The position numbers were made by a program, and so were the translations under genes. Below, one piece after another: positions 21,218 through 32,075 of a stretch of 64,000 bases of DNA. How positions within the stretch are numbered: position 1 is the stretch's first letter; each line of letters opens with the position of its first letter. The stretch spans positions 2,480,001-2,544,000 of the forward strand of contig JAHQRK010000007.1 of NCBI GenBank assembly GCA_019828595.1, written 5' to 3'. Below the pieces are notes generated by a model that was not told the origin of the DNA, made no database searches, and saw only the letters and a program-made list of their open reading frames with translations. The DNA is from Aphanomyces cochlioides. Taxonomy: Eukaryota; Oomycota; Saprolegniomycetes; Saprolegniales; Verrucalvaceae.

Positions 21218-22962
21218 ATGCTCCTTGAGGTTGACGACCGCGGCGTCCGTGACGGCAAAACGATCGTTGGGAAAGCCGAGCGAGATGTCTGGACGATCTG
21301 GTACGCCGCTGAACATGGCCACGCCGATCAAGTGAGAGGACTCCTCGACCGACAGATGATTCATGTCAACGCGCGGGAACCAGTACGACCTCTCTGCATG
21401 GCGCATTTGAACTTATCACTCTACGTAGCGCATGCAGTGGACGGCGCTCCATCTAGCAGCTCGACACGCCCAAGACGATGTCATTGGCGTGCTCCTGGCC
21501 TTCCGTGCCAACGTTGACCTTGTCGACAAAGTACGTCGTTTCAGCTGTGCAGCGTCGACTCGATTGCCGCGTAGGACGGCAACACGCCGCTGCATTTGTG
21601 CGCTGGCTACGGCTCGTTCAAATCGTGCGTGCGGCTGCTGGAAGGGGGCGCCGACACGCAATGCCTCAACCACGTACGAGGAGCCGCAGTGCATGGAGCA
21701 AACATGCTGTTGATTCTAGGCAAAGTTGACGGCGCTGGACGTCGCTGTCAAGATGGACCACCGCGACGTTGTCCAGCTGCTTCAGTCGTGGGTTCCCGTC
21801 GAAATGACAGCAGCGCGTACGCCGTTCTGCTCAACTTTTCTCGCTGACTTACTGTAGAGCGACGGGAGAAGCAGCGGCGCGTGCAAGCATTCGTGACGGA
21901 CGATGACCGCGCGCTGCAGCAGGAGCCAGAGGCTATTTACCTCCAACTGCGAGCACTTCGCGCCAAGGAGGCGGCGCTTGGCCCGACGCATCCTGGTAAA
22001 GCTGCCAACTGCGTTCACACTGACGATGCTTCCAGGCATCGTTGCGAATCTCAGCAAGCTCTCCAAGTTGTACAAGTGAGCTTGAGCAGCATCCATGCGA
22101 TAGTGGATTGACACCTTCTCCAGGGCAGAATGTCGTCCGGACGACGCACTTGACGCGATGCGTCGCGCTGTCGACGTCCAGACTCTCCATGCTGTCGCGA
22201 ACGACTTGAACCTGGCCATTCTGCGCAACAACTTGGCCGCCTTGCTCTTTGCTTATCGAGATCGATGGCCGAACGCTGTTGAAGAAAGCGTCGCGCTGTT
22301 GCAGCAGTCGCTCGCCGTGTTCTCCGCCGTCACGTAAGTCGACAAGTCGAGTGCATTGCAGCTCACGCTTCAACACTGCAGCGGTTCAAGTCACGTCGAC
22401 TACGCCATGTGCCTTGAAAACTTGTGCATTTGCCTCAAGTATTCGTCGCAACTCGCGCTCGCGGACGGCTTCATGCTCGAATTGCTCGCGCAGTTTCACG
22501 ACACGTTTGGCATGCAGCATGAAAAAGTGCTCGGCCTCCAGCTCTCCCTTGCGTCCAAGTACATTGCGCAAGTAAGACACGTCGATTGTCGCCACGTGGA
22601 TCGCTCACGACGGCATGCCTGCTGCAGAAACGATTCCAAGAAGGCCTTGCGCTGTACGCCACGTGTCTTGACATTACAACCAAGAAGTATGGCCAACTTG
22701 ACGTCGCGGTGGCGCATTGCCACGACTACATTGGCCGCGCATACTTTGTCATGGGCGACTTCAAGGTACAAGCCATGGATGTTTCTCGTCACGATGGGGA
22801 AACTAGATGGCGGAACAAGCGCTCCGGGCATCGCTGGCGGTCCTTCTCGCGCTCTATGACGCATCGCACGACCAAGTTATCCGCGGCCACAACAACTTGG
22901 CCGTCGTTGCCATCGCGCAGCAAGACGCGAGCGTCATTCGTGCGCGCCTGAGCTCGCTGTAG
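21218..22962 (+). CDS. Ankyrin-repeat plus tetratricopeptide-repeat protein
   Basis: Intact gene of about ten exons, start ATG 21218 (MLLEVDDRGVRDGKTIVGK). Ankyrin repeats: WYAAEHGHADQVRGLLDRQ, TALHLAARHAQDDVIGVLL, NTPLHLCAGYGSFKSCVRLL and LDVAVKMDHRDVVQLLQSW (about residues 30-165). These are followed by helical repeats of TPR/kinesin-light-chain type: ALRAKEAALGPTHPG, ECRPDDALDAMRRAVDVQ, SSHVDYAMCLENLCICLKY, FQEGLALYATCLDITTKKYG, CHDYIGRAYFVMGDFK, with DQVIRGHNNLAVVAI near the end. Introns of 41-62 nt separate nearly every repeat. The product is a scaffold for protein-protein contacts; partners unknown. All exon joins keep frame, which argues that local sequence quality is good. Ends at TAG 22960-22962. 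Confidence 0.8.
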
Positions 22963-24004
22963 CCACTGCAAGATGTTCATGTAAATCGATCGCCATGGGC
23001 TGATTGACACAGAATGGCCACATCTCGACGGCTGGGATGCTTCAGAGACAGAGAGGTACGCGCGGTCGACGCCGCCGAGAAATTTTGTTGTCGTGGGCGG
23101 CGACACCACACTCAAAATAGATGGAACGGACCAATCCCATGGACGTCCATCACGTTACATGAGGAAACGCCGACATGACACGTATGGAGGACAGTGCGTC
23201 AAGCCCGACGACGTCGTTGACGCGCAGTCTTCATGCCAGACACTTGGGGAGAACGACTTAGTGAAAACTGACGACCACGTGGCAGCTATACTCTTTTGAG
23301 ATCGATGGCCCGCCGCCGCCAAGAAGAATACGTCATGCTGTTGCGTTGTGTGGTTCCATCATCGCGCTCCAGCTTTCCATGCAACGTCGTCGCACAAGTG
23401 TGGCCTTTCTGCGGCTATATGTCATCGTTGACGTACGGCGCAATGTCGCGCTGTACGCAAATGGACGCTACCCGTGCTCCATCCGACGTCTACCGCATTG
23501 CCTTGATATATCATTCACAAGGCAGAGTACAACGACGTCAATGGCACATCCTGTGCTCCAGAGTCTCCAACTCTGGACCTTATTGTCCTGGTCACAGTCT
23601 GCCACTGTGATAGCTTGTATACGGCGACACAATCAGACGGCGAATGGGTGACGGCAGTGGCGAAACTTGGCGCTGGTTGCGTTGTGGCCATCGGTTTTGG
23701 ATGTCGTACCTCCCACTATACGTGTCTGGTGACTGGACTTTTTCTCAAAGTCGACATTTGATTGGCTGATGACATGGATAGAGCGATTTGATTGGCCAGA
23801 GACAGGCGACTGCGTTGGTCGAGATGGATAAAGCGTCGTGCTGCCCACAGTCACATTGTACTTTACGTAAAGTACGATATTCAATTACAGAGGTAGTTTA
23901 CAACCAACATCCTCATGTCTTCAAGGACAGTGTGGAATGAATATTAATTTTCACAGTATTGAACGCAGAAGGACCGTCAACGATGGCATTTTCAAACCGA
24001 CGCG
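22963..24004. other. Intergenic region, no supported gene
   Basis: One open stretch on the plus strand (about 23522-23761, LDLIVLVTVCHCDSLY) reads faintly like protein but lacks a start and splice partners. Paired TTTGATTGGC motifs at about 23757 and 23789 lie 215-250 bp upstream of PIG-L-like copy 3. A short palindrome, TACTTTACGTAAAGTA, lies at about 23861-23876. Confidence 0.4.
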
Positions 24005-25540
24005 ATGAACCCAACGCCGTTGCTGGACGAAAGCGACAATAGTTTGGAAAACAGCAGCTGCAACAGCAGCGACGATATGGAGGAGCTCAAGGAACCACCT
24101 CGCCCAACGTGGCGCCGACGGTTCTGTGTTCCATTCTTCATCGCACTGGGCACGATTATTTCACTCGTTGTACTTGTCCTTCCTCGCAGCAAGGACCATG
24201 AACTCGAGACGGTGACTGCCATTGGCGTCAACGTTGTCAATGGCAGCTCGAATGTGAGCTACAAATGCGTTAATCGATCGCACTGGCTGCCCACAGATGA
24301 TTTCGATTACGTGCACAGAAATGTCGACCCTGGCATTGCAAATGTCAACGACCCGTCCAACAATTCGTTTGTCGAGCCGGTGTCCCGCGCGGCGATTGTC
24401 TTTCGAGGCCGCGTGATGTCCATGAAGGAATGCGCCATCATGGCTCGTGCGTACAACAAGAGCTTCTTCTCGTGGGAAAGCAGACGCCAAGTGTGTTACT
24501 TGAACGATCCGACAAATGAGATGGTCCTCGACACTGGCGTCAACTATGAAACCAAGGAAGAATGCGTCCGCATGTGCAATCGGACGCTGAAATGCGTCGG
24601 GATGACCTTCGTTGACGGCGAATGCACATTCTACAAGCCATCGCAAGTACAAGATTCGATCTCCGCAGGATGGATTATTCCTCCCAACCAGGCCAAGTCA
24701 AGTGGAGCTACACCGTCACCCCCTCGACCATACAATGGCAAGCCGTCCGCTGTCCATTTCTACGTCACAGCACACCAAGACGACCATGAATTGTTCATGT
24801 CCAAGCCGATCTACGCCTCATTTCGCGATCCAACGACCAAGATTGTCTTTATCTACACCACGGCGGGGGATGCCAGCCGCACGGACGGGTGGTGGCAAGC
24901 TCGAGAAGTTGGCACACTCGCTGCGACCAAGTTTTTCGTCCAAGACTTTGGCTATTACACATCCGACTACAAAGAAGAGTCGGCGATCGTCTTGGGGCGC
25001 ACCGTCCAACGCGTCACGATGGCAAACGTCGTGCATTACTTTTTGCGTCTCTCCGAAGGCAACATGTCTGCTCTGGTGAAGAATCAAACCGTGGCGACGA
25101 AATTTCTTCCACTGGGCAAGCAAGTGGCCAGCGGTGGCTACGCCAACATCACGGACATCCAAAATGTTGTCCAAGAAATCCTTCGCACGGAAAGCAAAAA
25201 CATCTCGGCCGTCTCGGCGATCACATCTGAATATGCGACTTCTGGCAACGATCACGAATTGCACAAGGCGACGGGCCAACTCACGGACCGAGCGATTCAG
25301 AACGACGATCGTCTTGCAAACTGCACATCGAAACGCTTCTACTTTGGCTACGAATACTGGCTCACGGATGTCAACATGCAAGACCCCGAGCTGAGCTTCC
25401 AGCGACGAGCGTGGCTGGCGTTGTCGACAGCGATCGAATGCATCTACTCGAAGAAGGACGTTTGGACGAACCATGCCATCAACTTGGGCCGCACGTACAT
25501 CTCACGCAGCGTGACGTCGTCCATTTCATGCTCTGACTGA
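24005..25540 (+). CDS. Type II membrane protein with PAN-like and PIG-L deacetylase-like domains (copy 3)
   Basis: 511 residues, single exon, start ATG 24005 (MNPTPLLDESDNSLEN). The cytoplasmic head is acidic and Ser/Asn-rich, followed by basic RPTWRRRF and a membrane segment (IALGTIISLVVLVLP). The PAN-like module has KECAIMARAYNKSFFSW, VCYLNDPT, ECVRMCNRTLKCVGMTF and ECTFYKP. The PIG-L-like domain has YVTAHQDDHELFMSKP, GDASRTDGWWQAREV, GNDHELHKATG and KKDVWTNHAINLGRTYIS. Metal-site residues are conserved. Closest in length to copy 1. The protein should face the lumen or cell exterior and be N-glycosylated. Enzymatic role is inferred from the fold; the substrate is unknown. Confidence 0.82.
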   Translation: MNPTPLLDESDNSLENSSCNSSDDMEELKEPPRPTWRRRFCVPFFIALGTIISLVVLVLPRSKDHELETVTAIGVNVVNGSSNVSYKCVNRSHWLPTDDFDYVHRNVDPGIANVNDPSNNSFVEPVSRAAIVFRGRVMSMKECAIMARAYNKSFFSWESRRQVCYLNDPTNEMVLDTGVNYETKEECVRMCNRTLKCVGMTFVDGECTFYKPSQVQDSISAGWIIPPNQAKSSGATPSPPRPYNGKPSAVHFYVTAHQDDHELFMSKPIYASFRDPTTKIVFIYTTAGDASRTDGWWQAREVGTLAATKFFVQDFGYYTSDYKEESAIVLGRTVQRVTMANVVHYFLRLSEGNMSALVKNQTVATKFLPLGKQVASGGYANITDIQNVVQEILRTESKNISAVSAITSEYATSGNDHELHKATGQLTDRAIQNDDRLANCTSKRFYFGYEYWLTDVNMQDPELSFQRRAWLALSTAIECIYSKKDVWTNHAINLGRTYISRSVTSSISCSD

Positions 25541-26656
25541 AAGCATGACTGCTCTCCCATTGCCTTGATCTACCTGTCGTCCTCGTCGTAGTTGTTGAGA
25601 AGCGTAATCAATATATATGGACATGTGAAACTTGTGAAATTTATTGCTATCACTTCAGTCCGCAAGAACGACATCTTCTCAAGAAGATGATACCAATGCT
25701 GTGGAAAGCATGTAGCGCGACGAGAGAAACAACCACAGCAGGAATAGTTCAAGATTGAATTGCGTCGTCTACCGCCGTCCAGTCAGTTCTACAGAGTTCA
25801 GAACGTATTGGACTTGAGAAACGCTGGACAAGATGCTCGGTCTGCTGCAGCGGTCGTCGTTGGGATGAAATATAGTCAGCTTCATGAAGCATGATAGATA
25901 GTAACACGAGCTGTCAAGGGGGCCCAGATTGGTTTCTCATCACGTCGGCTTTCCCCTGTCGGTTTTATTACTGTATTTATTAAAAACTACTTGAAAGAGG
26001 CCCTTAAAGAGGCCCTGAGACCAACTGGCAAAAGGGGTCGACGAGGGTGACATGCATGAACATTTCAGCGTTGGAGCTGATAATTCGTTCCATGTGCAAC
26101 GATAAACACCGAAATTGAAGAAGATTTCAGCTTCTTCTCGCTGAAGCTATGCGTTCACAAATGTGTGTACTCGTCAACGACGCGGTGTCCGTGTAGAAAG
26201 GATCATTGGCCGCAAGCGTGATGGAAGTCCAGTACAACAAAGGAAGATCTCGGTGGGTGCATCCTTTTGTCTCGGCTCTACATGATGGATACGACGACTT
26301 TTCGAAATTGATTTTAAAAAAAGGACGAGATCACAAATTATGATGAAGAATATTTTGGCAATCAAGTTTAGCATCTTTTATGAATAAAAGAAGCTTCTGA
26401 AATGAATTGCACCCAAAATAGCATTCTTTAAATAAAATTGTTCATTTTAATCACTAATTTAAAATGTATTTAGATTTATGACAAGGAGCATGACATAGAG
26501 AACGTTTGAAAAACAGTTTTAAATGTATTTTAAACATTGGTATTTTATTTGAAATAGATTTAATATGTTTTAAAAACTGCAGCTGATACATTACGCAACA
26601 CAACTCCCGCTCTCTCACTTTGGGGCACGTTGTCTTGATCGGATGCGGAGAAACCC
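25541..26656. other. AT-rich intergenic region
   Basis: About 1.1 kb without supported genes. The right half (26290-26590) is strongly AT-rich with repeated TTTAAA-type motifs. No paired inverted repeats or coding frames were recognised. It presumably includes the promoter of the second HECT gene. Confidence 0.4.
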
Positions 26657-28893
26657 ATGTGGGTCTATGCCATCCTTGCGATCCTTATCCTTCTCCTCAT
26701 TGCCCTCATCGTGTACCTCGCCTTTGTCGTGCCTCTAAGGAATCCACCACAACCTGACCCTGCTTTGACTGTCATCCCCGAGCTTGTCCCGACCGATGTC
26801 TTTCGCGAGCATTTGTCCGACAGGTGCGTTCTTCCAACTCTGAACTCAAATTCACGTCTTGGATAGCTTTATGGAGCAACAACTATGGAAATGTCCCGTG
26901 TGTTTCTTCTCGAACGCGCCCGAGAAAATGTGCTGCGATCTATGCCAAACTGTTCGCGGTACTATAAGGAACTTTCTCTCGAGAAAGTGCTGAACATGGT
27001 TGATGTAGAGATCAAAAAGTCCAAGATTCCCATCTGGACCCCATTCTTCCAAAAGAAGGAAGAACTGAGCTCGCGCAATCGATCTAAGTCGGAAGACTTG
27101 CGGCAATTGAATAAAGTCCAGCTGGCTGCAGCACGACGCCATCTCTGGAAACGCGAACCCATTGGAAATGGCCAAGAGCGATGGGTACATCTTTTCCACG
27201 AGCCATAGTTAATTCAAGCCTTGGTCTAGGTTCGAGTCAAGCAATCGTCGAATTATCAAGGGGACACAGCCATGTTGGGGGATTCCCCCGACACGGGCTC
27301 TCGAGGTTCTCGTGGTTCAAGCTTGGCGTCGTCGTTGGCGTCTGTTGGATACGTCCGTGTCCGTGATTCCACAGGCCGTTTGGTATTGAACGAATCCGGT
27401 ATGTCACACTTCATTTTGGTGCTTGAACTCATACCTGCGGATAGATCAAGTGGCAGTGGAGCGATTGCAGCAAACGATGCGCCGAGCAACGCCTGGCACA
27501 TCACCCCATGCTTTGCGAGAAGTCTGTGGGCTGCCATTTCTTGGCAAAGTCAAGTGGTTCTCCATGGCAATGCATCGCTTATGGGTGCCTTGGGAAATCG
27601 GCCACGTCGAATTCGGTACGAGCATACAATTGCCGTAGCATGCCGTATCCTCTTTATAGTCGTGCGACGTGATCATATTGTCGAAGATTCATTTGCACAT
27701 ATCATGCGGCTCAACTACGACCAGTTGCGCCAACGATGGAGAGTCACATTTGAAGGCGAGCCCGCTTTGGATGCTGGTGGTGTCTTTCGAGAATGGTTGA
27801 CACTTCTGGTCACTGAACTATTTGATCCTGCGTTTGGGCTCTTCGTCTCCACAGCAAGTTCGGATCACTGTGCATGGATCAATCCAAATTCTGCGGCCAT
27901 GCGTGGCCCCAACCACTTGGAGTATTACACTTTGGCTGGGCGATTGCTTGGCAAAGCCTTGCTCGAAGAACAACTGCTCCCAGTACATTTGGCGCTCCCA
28001 TTGCTCAAACATATCTTGGGTGTACCAATTTCGTTTTCAGACTTACAATTCCTCGACGACGAATTGTACCAAAATCTCCTCTGGCTGCGTAAATGCACCG
28101 ATCCAGATGAAGTTGCCAGCCTCGCGTTGGATTTCTCAGTGGTACGTTGTCGTCAATGTCGTTTGGACTGGGCTAATTGTGACTGTAGACGCGCAACGTC
28201 AATCATGAAACTCACATCGTACCTCTGGCCCCTGGAGGTGACACGATTGCCGTCACGTTGGTCAACAAAGCAGCTTACTTGGATTTATTGTTTCAATACC
28301 ACATCTTAGACAGTGTGTCGTTCCAATTGCTCATGCTCTTGGGGGCGATGTATTCCATCGTGCCTGAAGATTTGCTCAAAGTGTTTGATTACAAAGAACT
28401 GGAGCTTCTCCTTTGCGGTATGCATCCGTCTTTGTTGCGATCATAATTGGGGGCATTGTAGGTGTGCCAACAATCGACGTTGAGGATTGGAAACGGCATG
28501 CCCAGATCGTATATTTACATAACGACGCACCGACACGAGCCGAGACACAAAATGTAACTTGGTTTTGGACATTGTTGGAATCCTTTTCAATGGAAAAACG
28601 TGCCAAGTTGTTGCAATTTGTCACGGGAAGCTCTCGCGTCCCCGCTCAGGGATTCAAAGTACGTTACAAATTAATTTGGGGAACTCATCTAAACGCATGT
28701 GTAGGCACTCATTAGCACCGATGGCCGTGTCCAACCTTTCAAATTGTTGTTCTGTGCCTTGGACCACCGCTATCCTCGTGCGCACACTTGCTTCAATCGG
28801 CTCGACCTGCCAGTCTATGCCAGTTATGCCGACATGGACACTTATTTATCTGCAATCGTCGCCCAAGACACGACTGGGTTTTCGATGGAGTAA
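26657..28893 (+). CDS. Membrane-anchored HECT E3 ubiquitin ligase with RanBP2 zinc finger (paralogue)
   Basis: About 620 residues in nine exons, same design as the gene at 3803. The N-terminus is a membrane segment (AILAILILLLIALIVYLAFV, residues 4-23). Exon 2 carries the RanBP2/NZF finger (LWKCPVCFFSNAPEKMCCDLC). A basic helix (LAAARRHLWKREP) precedes the HECT domain: DAGGVFREWL, NPNSAAMRGPNHLEYY, LLKHILGVPISFSDLQFLD, MYSIVPEDLLKVFDYKELEL, VTGSSRVP, and the catalytic block RAHTCFNRLDLPVY, ending GFSMEstop. Intron positions (for example near 28143, 28418, 28659) match only partly with the first copy, so the duplication is not recent. All key HECT residues are present. Substrates and target membrane are unknown. 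Confidence 0.9.
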
Positions 28894-29821
28894 CTTAAAA
28901 ACAATTTTTTGAATATAGACGACGCTGTCGACTTCCATGACGTGGCATAACTGAGACAGAAGCAACGGACACGATGAGTCACTGTCATGCTGGACGTTTT
29001 TTATTAAAACGTCTGATTTGACTCCCCAAAATCGAAATAAACCAAAAGTTTTTTTTAATTCCAGCTATTTGATTGGCTATCTGTGAACCAATCAAAAGGT
29101 TTCGATGCTAGTCTGTGACAAACCCACCAGCCAGTCCACTTGGAGTCATCCGGTTAATTTTCGTTAAAGTCCGACAGATTTATCCGGATAAACAAGCATC
29201 GACATTGCATACTACTCCGTTCCAAAAAGATTGCGGCATGCTGATTTTAATATGGATTTTTGTATACTATTCCGATTTGAAGAATGACTTGTTTTTTGTA
29301 TGTGTACTCTAAAATTCTATATAGAATATTATTTACTCTTTGATCCTTGCCAACAGATCCGTAGCTTGTTGCCGCGATTGCACGCCACGCTGCCTTATTC
29401 TTGCGATTGCGTCTCGGTCATGTCGGTACTGGGTACTGGCTCAGTGCTTGAGCCGAAAGGGAGGATGCCATTCGAGCTATACTCGAACAGACGTTCAAAA
29501 AGCGTCGGCTCTCGCTGTCGCGCGAGTGGCGACGCCACCTAGAGGACAGTTGGGTGTCTTTTGGTCCACAAAGCGCACAGGAGGAGTGCTCTTGACTTGG
29601 ACTACCATCATAGTACACTGTACGTTGGTCAGGAGTGAACAGGGATAATAATATTATCCCTCAATTCAAAAAATGGCTTATCGACCATCGTGCAACGTTT
29701 GAGTTACATATTGCATGTCAAACTAGGCTCCTTTAGCTACGTTTTGACACCTCAAGCGCTTCTAGAAGTGCAGCGAGGCCAAAGTTATGGAGGTTGGGAG
29801 TGAGCGACTGACCTTTTTTCT

Positions 29822-30606
29822 CCAAAATCTCGGCTCTGCCGCAACATCCCCCCGTATATTATTTAATAGCAATAAATTAGAAATATCTATCAACAATCCG
29901 GATATGAATAGAAAAATCGTCCGGATAATGAAAACAACTGCGAAACTTAAGGCGGGCGATTTTAATCGAAGTCACTCAGCCGCAATTCCTCCCCGTATTC
30001 AGTTCAAATTTTCGACATTAGCCATGAGTGGCTACGACATGTCGAACTCGGCGCGTTTCTCCTATGAAGTAGTTTGGCCGCTTGGTGTATAATAATAGGT
30101 CCAAGGACACACTTTCTTCTATTATCAAGCAACATGTGAAGCCCGTGACTCTGATCAAGTCAGACAAGTTCTCGTCATACGTTTCATCGAACGAAAGACA
30201 CACTACAGAATCCTTGCAGGTAGATATCGAATTTCTTACTTCTGTTAATTGCTTACTTAGTTATGAACTATACGCATCAATGGGTCAACCATTCGAGGAA
30301 CTTCGTCAATCCCTCGAATGGTGCCCATAGGCAAACTATCGAAGGCGTCTGGGAAATGCGTGTCAAGAGACACATGAAAGCAATGCGAGGTGTTCCTAAG
30401 GACAGCATCCCTGAACTCCTCGATGAGTTCGTCTGGCGATCTTGGTTCTTCCCTATGCGTGCCCGGGATGAACAATTCATGTCTGGAATATGCCAAGCCA
30501 TTGTTGCAAGTCTTAACAAATAACGACTTAATAAATTCATACTCCTCAAATAATATTTTCATTTATCGATACGGGGATGTTGAGGCAGAGCCAAAATCTC
30601 GATTTT
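29822..30606 (+). mobile_element. Merlin/IS1016-like element remnant
   Basis: The ends share an imperfect inverted repeat containing GGCTCTGCC and CAACATCCCC. The interior holds the transposase remnant described separately. Size (about 785 bp) is short for an autonomous Merlin element, consistent with internal loss of the N-terminal part of the transposase. Confidence 0.5.
30082..30523 (+). pseudogene. ISXO2/Merlin-type DDE transposase, N-terminally truncated
   Basis: Plus-strand reading gives NRSKDTLSSIIKQHV, IKSDKFSSYVSSNER, then, after a short interruption near 30220-30261, YTHQWVNHSRNFVNP, GAHRQTIEGVWEMRVKRHM and LLDEFVWRSWFF. This matches the C-terminal half of ISXO2/IS1595-type (Merlin superfamily) transposases: the second catalytic Asp (in KSD) and the catalytic Glu (in IEGVW) can be seen, but the region carrying the first Asp and the zinc ribbon is missing. 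The break near 30220 is either an intron of about 42 nt in a wrong phase or an insertion. Inactive. Confidence 0.65.
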
Positions 30607-31368
30607 GAGATATTAGAGAGTTTTCGGAGCTACTTTTGAGTTGAGATCCACCAGCTGTACCTCTATAAATTATTAAAACTTTATAAAATAATTCTAACAG
30701 TGTAAAAGTATTTTTCACGCTGAATCGAATGGATCAATAGAAAAGGTAAAAACAATCTTCCGAGTGTTTGAAACATCTGAATAAAACACAACGTCAATAT
30801 AGCGCTTTCGCTTGTTCTGTTGGTGCAAGCGCTGGATGACTTTCAATCTCTATGAAGATAGTTACCCAAACGAGACGACAAGTCAAATTACCCTCCACTG
30901 CCGTCACAGACTCGTCAGACTGATCTCCCTCCATCGCAAGGCAATGTGATGGTGTGTGTTATATGAGTGTTTTTTATGCAAAGTGTTTTTTTCGATTTTC
31001 TCGAAACAAGAATTTCAAGCTGTGAATTGACCACTGATCTTTGACGTTGATTTTCTCGAAAACTTCAAATGGTCGATAAGCCATTTTTTGAATGGCGGGT
31101 CTTCATATGGTCTCACCGGAGGGTTTTGTTGTTGTCCAAGACTATCCAGGACCTGTCACCTGGATTATCTCCTCAACCATGAAGCGTTTTTTCACTCAAA
31201 AAGTACCAAAATAACAAGCGAAAAACGCTCTATTTATCTGTCCAATCAGATTCTAATAACGATGAGTTTTGGCGAAATACCACCAGTTAGACGACACATG
31301 CCGCAATCATTTAGGAACGGAGTAGTACACATCAACAATGAAAATGAAAAGGAGACAAAGGCAGCAGA

Positions 31369-31944
31369 CTAGGTTAGGTGTTGAAAGGAAGACATTAGAG
31401 GGTCGCTGCGTACGTGACGATGAGCGAGGATTATCCCTGAATTGTTGCGGATGTGTGGGATGTCTGGCATTTCATCAGGTTGAAATGAAATCACATTTAT
31501 AGATACGATCTCTTGAGGATACACGTCTCGACTCGCCTGCTGTGTGGACAGTTGGCAGATATTTGAAGCTTCTATTGAGACTTTGGGTTTCCACGGAGAG
31601 GCTCCCGCCAAAGGCGACTCTGCACATCCAAGTTTTCGATCAAAATTGCAATAGTCGTTCTGCACGGTGTTCCATGCAGCAGTATAGTAGCTTGCAGGCT
31701 GTTGTATGGGGAAATGAATTGCTGCATCATGGGCTGAAATGCTTGGCCTAGGGAAAACCCATCGGAAGAGTATAACAAATCTCTGAGTCGTCAAGTTCAA
31801 CGTACAGTGCATCGATATAAAAAAGGTCGCAAGCGTTGAAAATAAGACAATTTTGCTTCTTGGTATACAAACTTTTATATAAAAAGTAGTCAATATCAGA
31901 TAAGACATTTTGGTGGTTGTCGAACTTATTGAAACGAGCGACAA
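31369..31944 (-). CDS. Hypothetical open frame next to transposon cluster
   Basis: A 191-codon minus-strand frame. Its C-terminal two thirds read like protein (AAWNTVQNDYCNFDRKLG, SPLAGASPWKPKVSIEASN, HIRNNSGIILAHRHVRSD), while the first part is hydrophobic and less convincing. The true start could be an internal ATG or lie in another exon. It begins just outside the right end of the transposon cluster. No domain recognised. Confidence 0.3.
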   Translation of the reverse strand: MSLVSISSTTTKMSYLILTTFYIKVCIPRSKIVLFSTLATFFISMHCTLNLTTQRFVILFRWVFPRPSISAHDAAIHFPIQQPASYYTAAWNTVQNDYCNFDRKLGCAESPLAGASPWKPKVSIEASNICQLSTQQASRDVYPQEIVSINVISFQPDEMPDIPHIRNNSGIILAHRHVRSDPLMSSFQHLT

Positions 31945-32075
31945 CTGAAATCCATTGTGCGATCTTGCACCGGCGTGGCGAATGGCCGTGGATAGACTGC
32001 GTCAACATGCATTACGAATGTGTGCAGGGCAGACGTATTCACTACGTGGAGCTGTCTCTGCGTTGGTCATTTCCC

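Larger units (their letters stand above)
29212..31325. mobile_element. Nested transposon cluster bounded by 29-bp terminal inverted repeats and TA target sites
   Basis: The outer ends are CTACTCCGTTCC at 29212 and its inverse at 31325. The match extends about 29 bp (29212-29240 against 31297-31325), and TA dinucleotides flank both ends (29210-29211 and 31326-31327), as in Tc1/mariner-type insertions. Inside lies a perfect 24-bp inverted repeat (29665-29688 and 31069-31092), then a third pair (29822-29857 and 30569-30606). The innermost element encodes a transposase remnant. No intact transposase for the outer element was found, so it is non-autonomous. Near 29642-29661 there is also a near-palindrome of AGGGATAATA. 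Confidence 0.65.

Noticed and set aside
20735..21406. 223-codon minus-strand frame
   Set aside because: Antisense to the first exon of the ankyrin-TPR gene and its promoter; composition is not protein-like and the plus-strand ankyrin motif is clear.
24818..25474. 218-codon minus-strand frame
   Set aside because: Antisense shadow of PIG-L-like copy 3.
29300..29648. Zinc-ribbon N-terminus of the Merlin transposase in plus-strand frames
   Set aside because: Cysteine spacing does not match and the frames lie outside the inner element ends.
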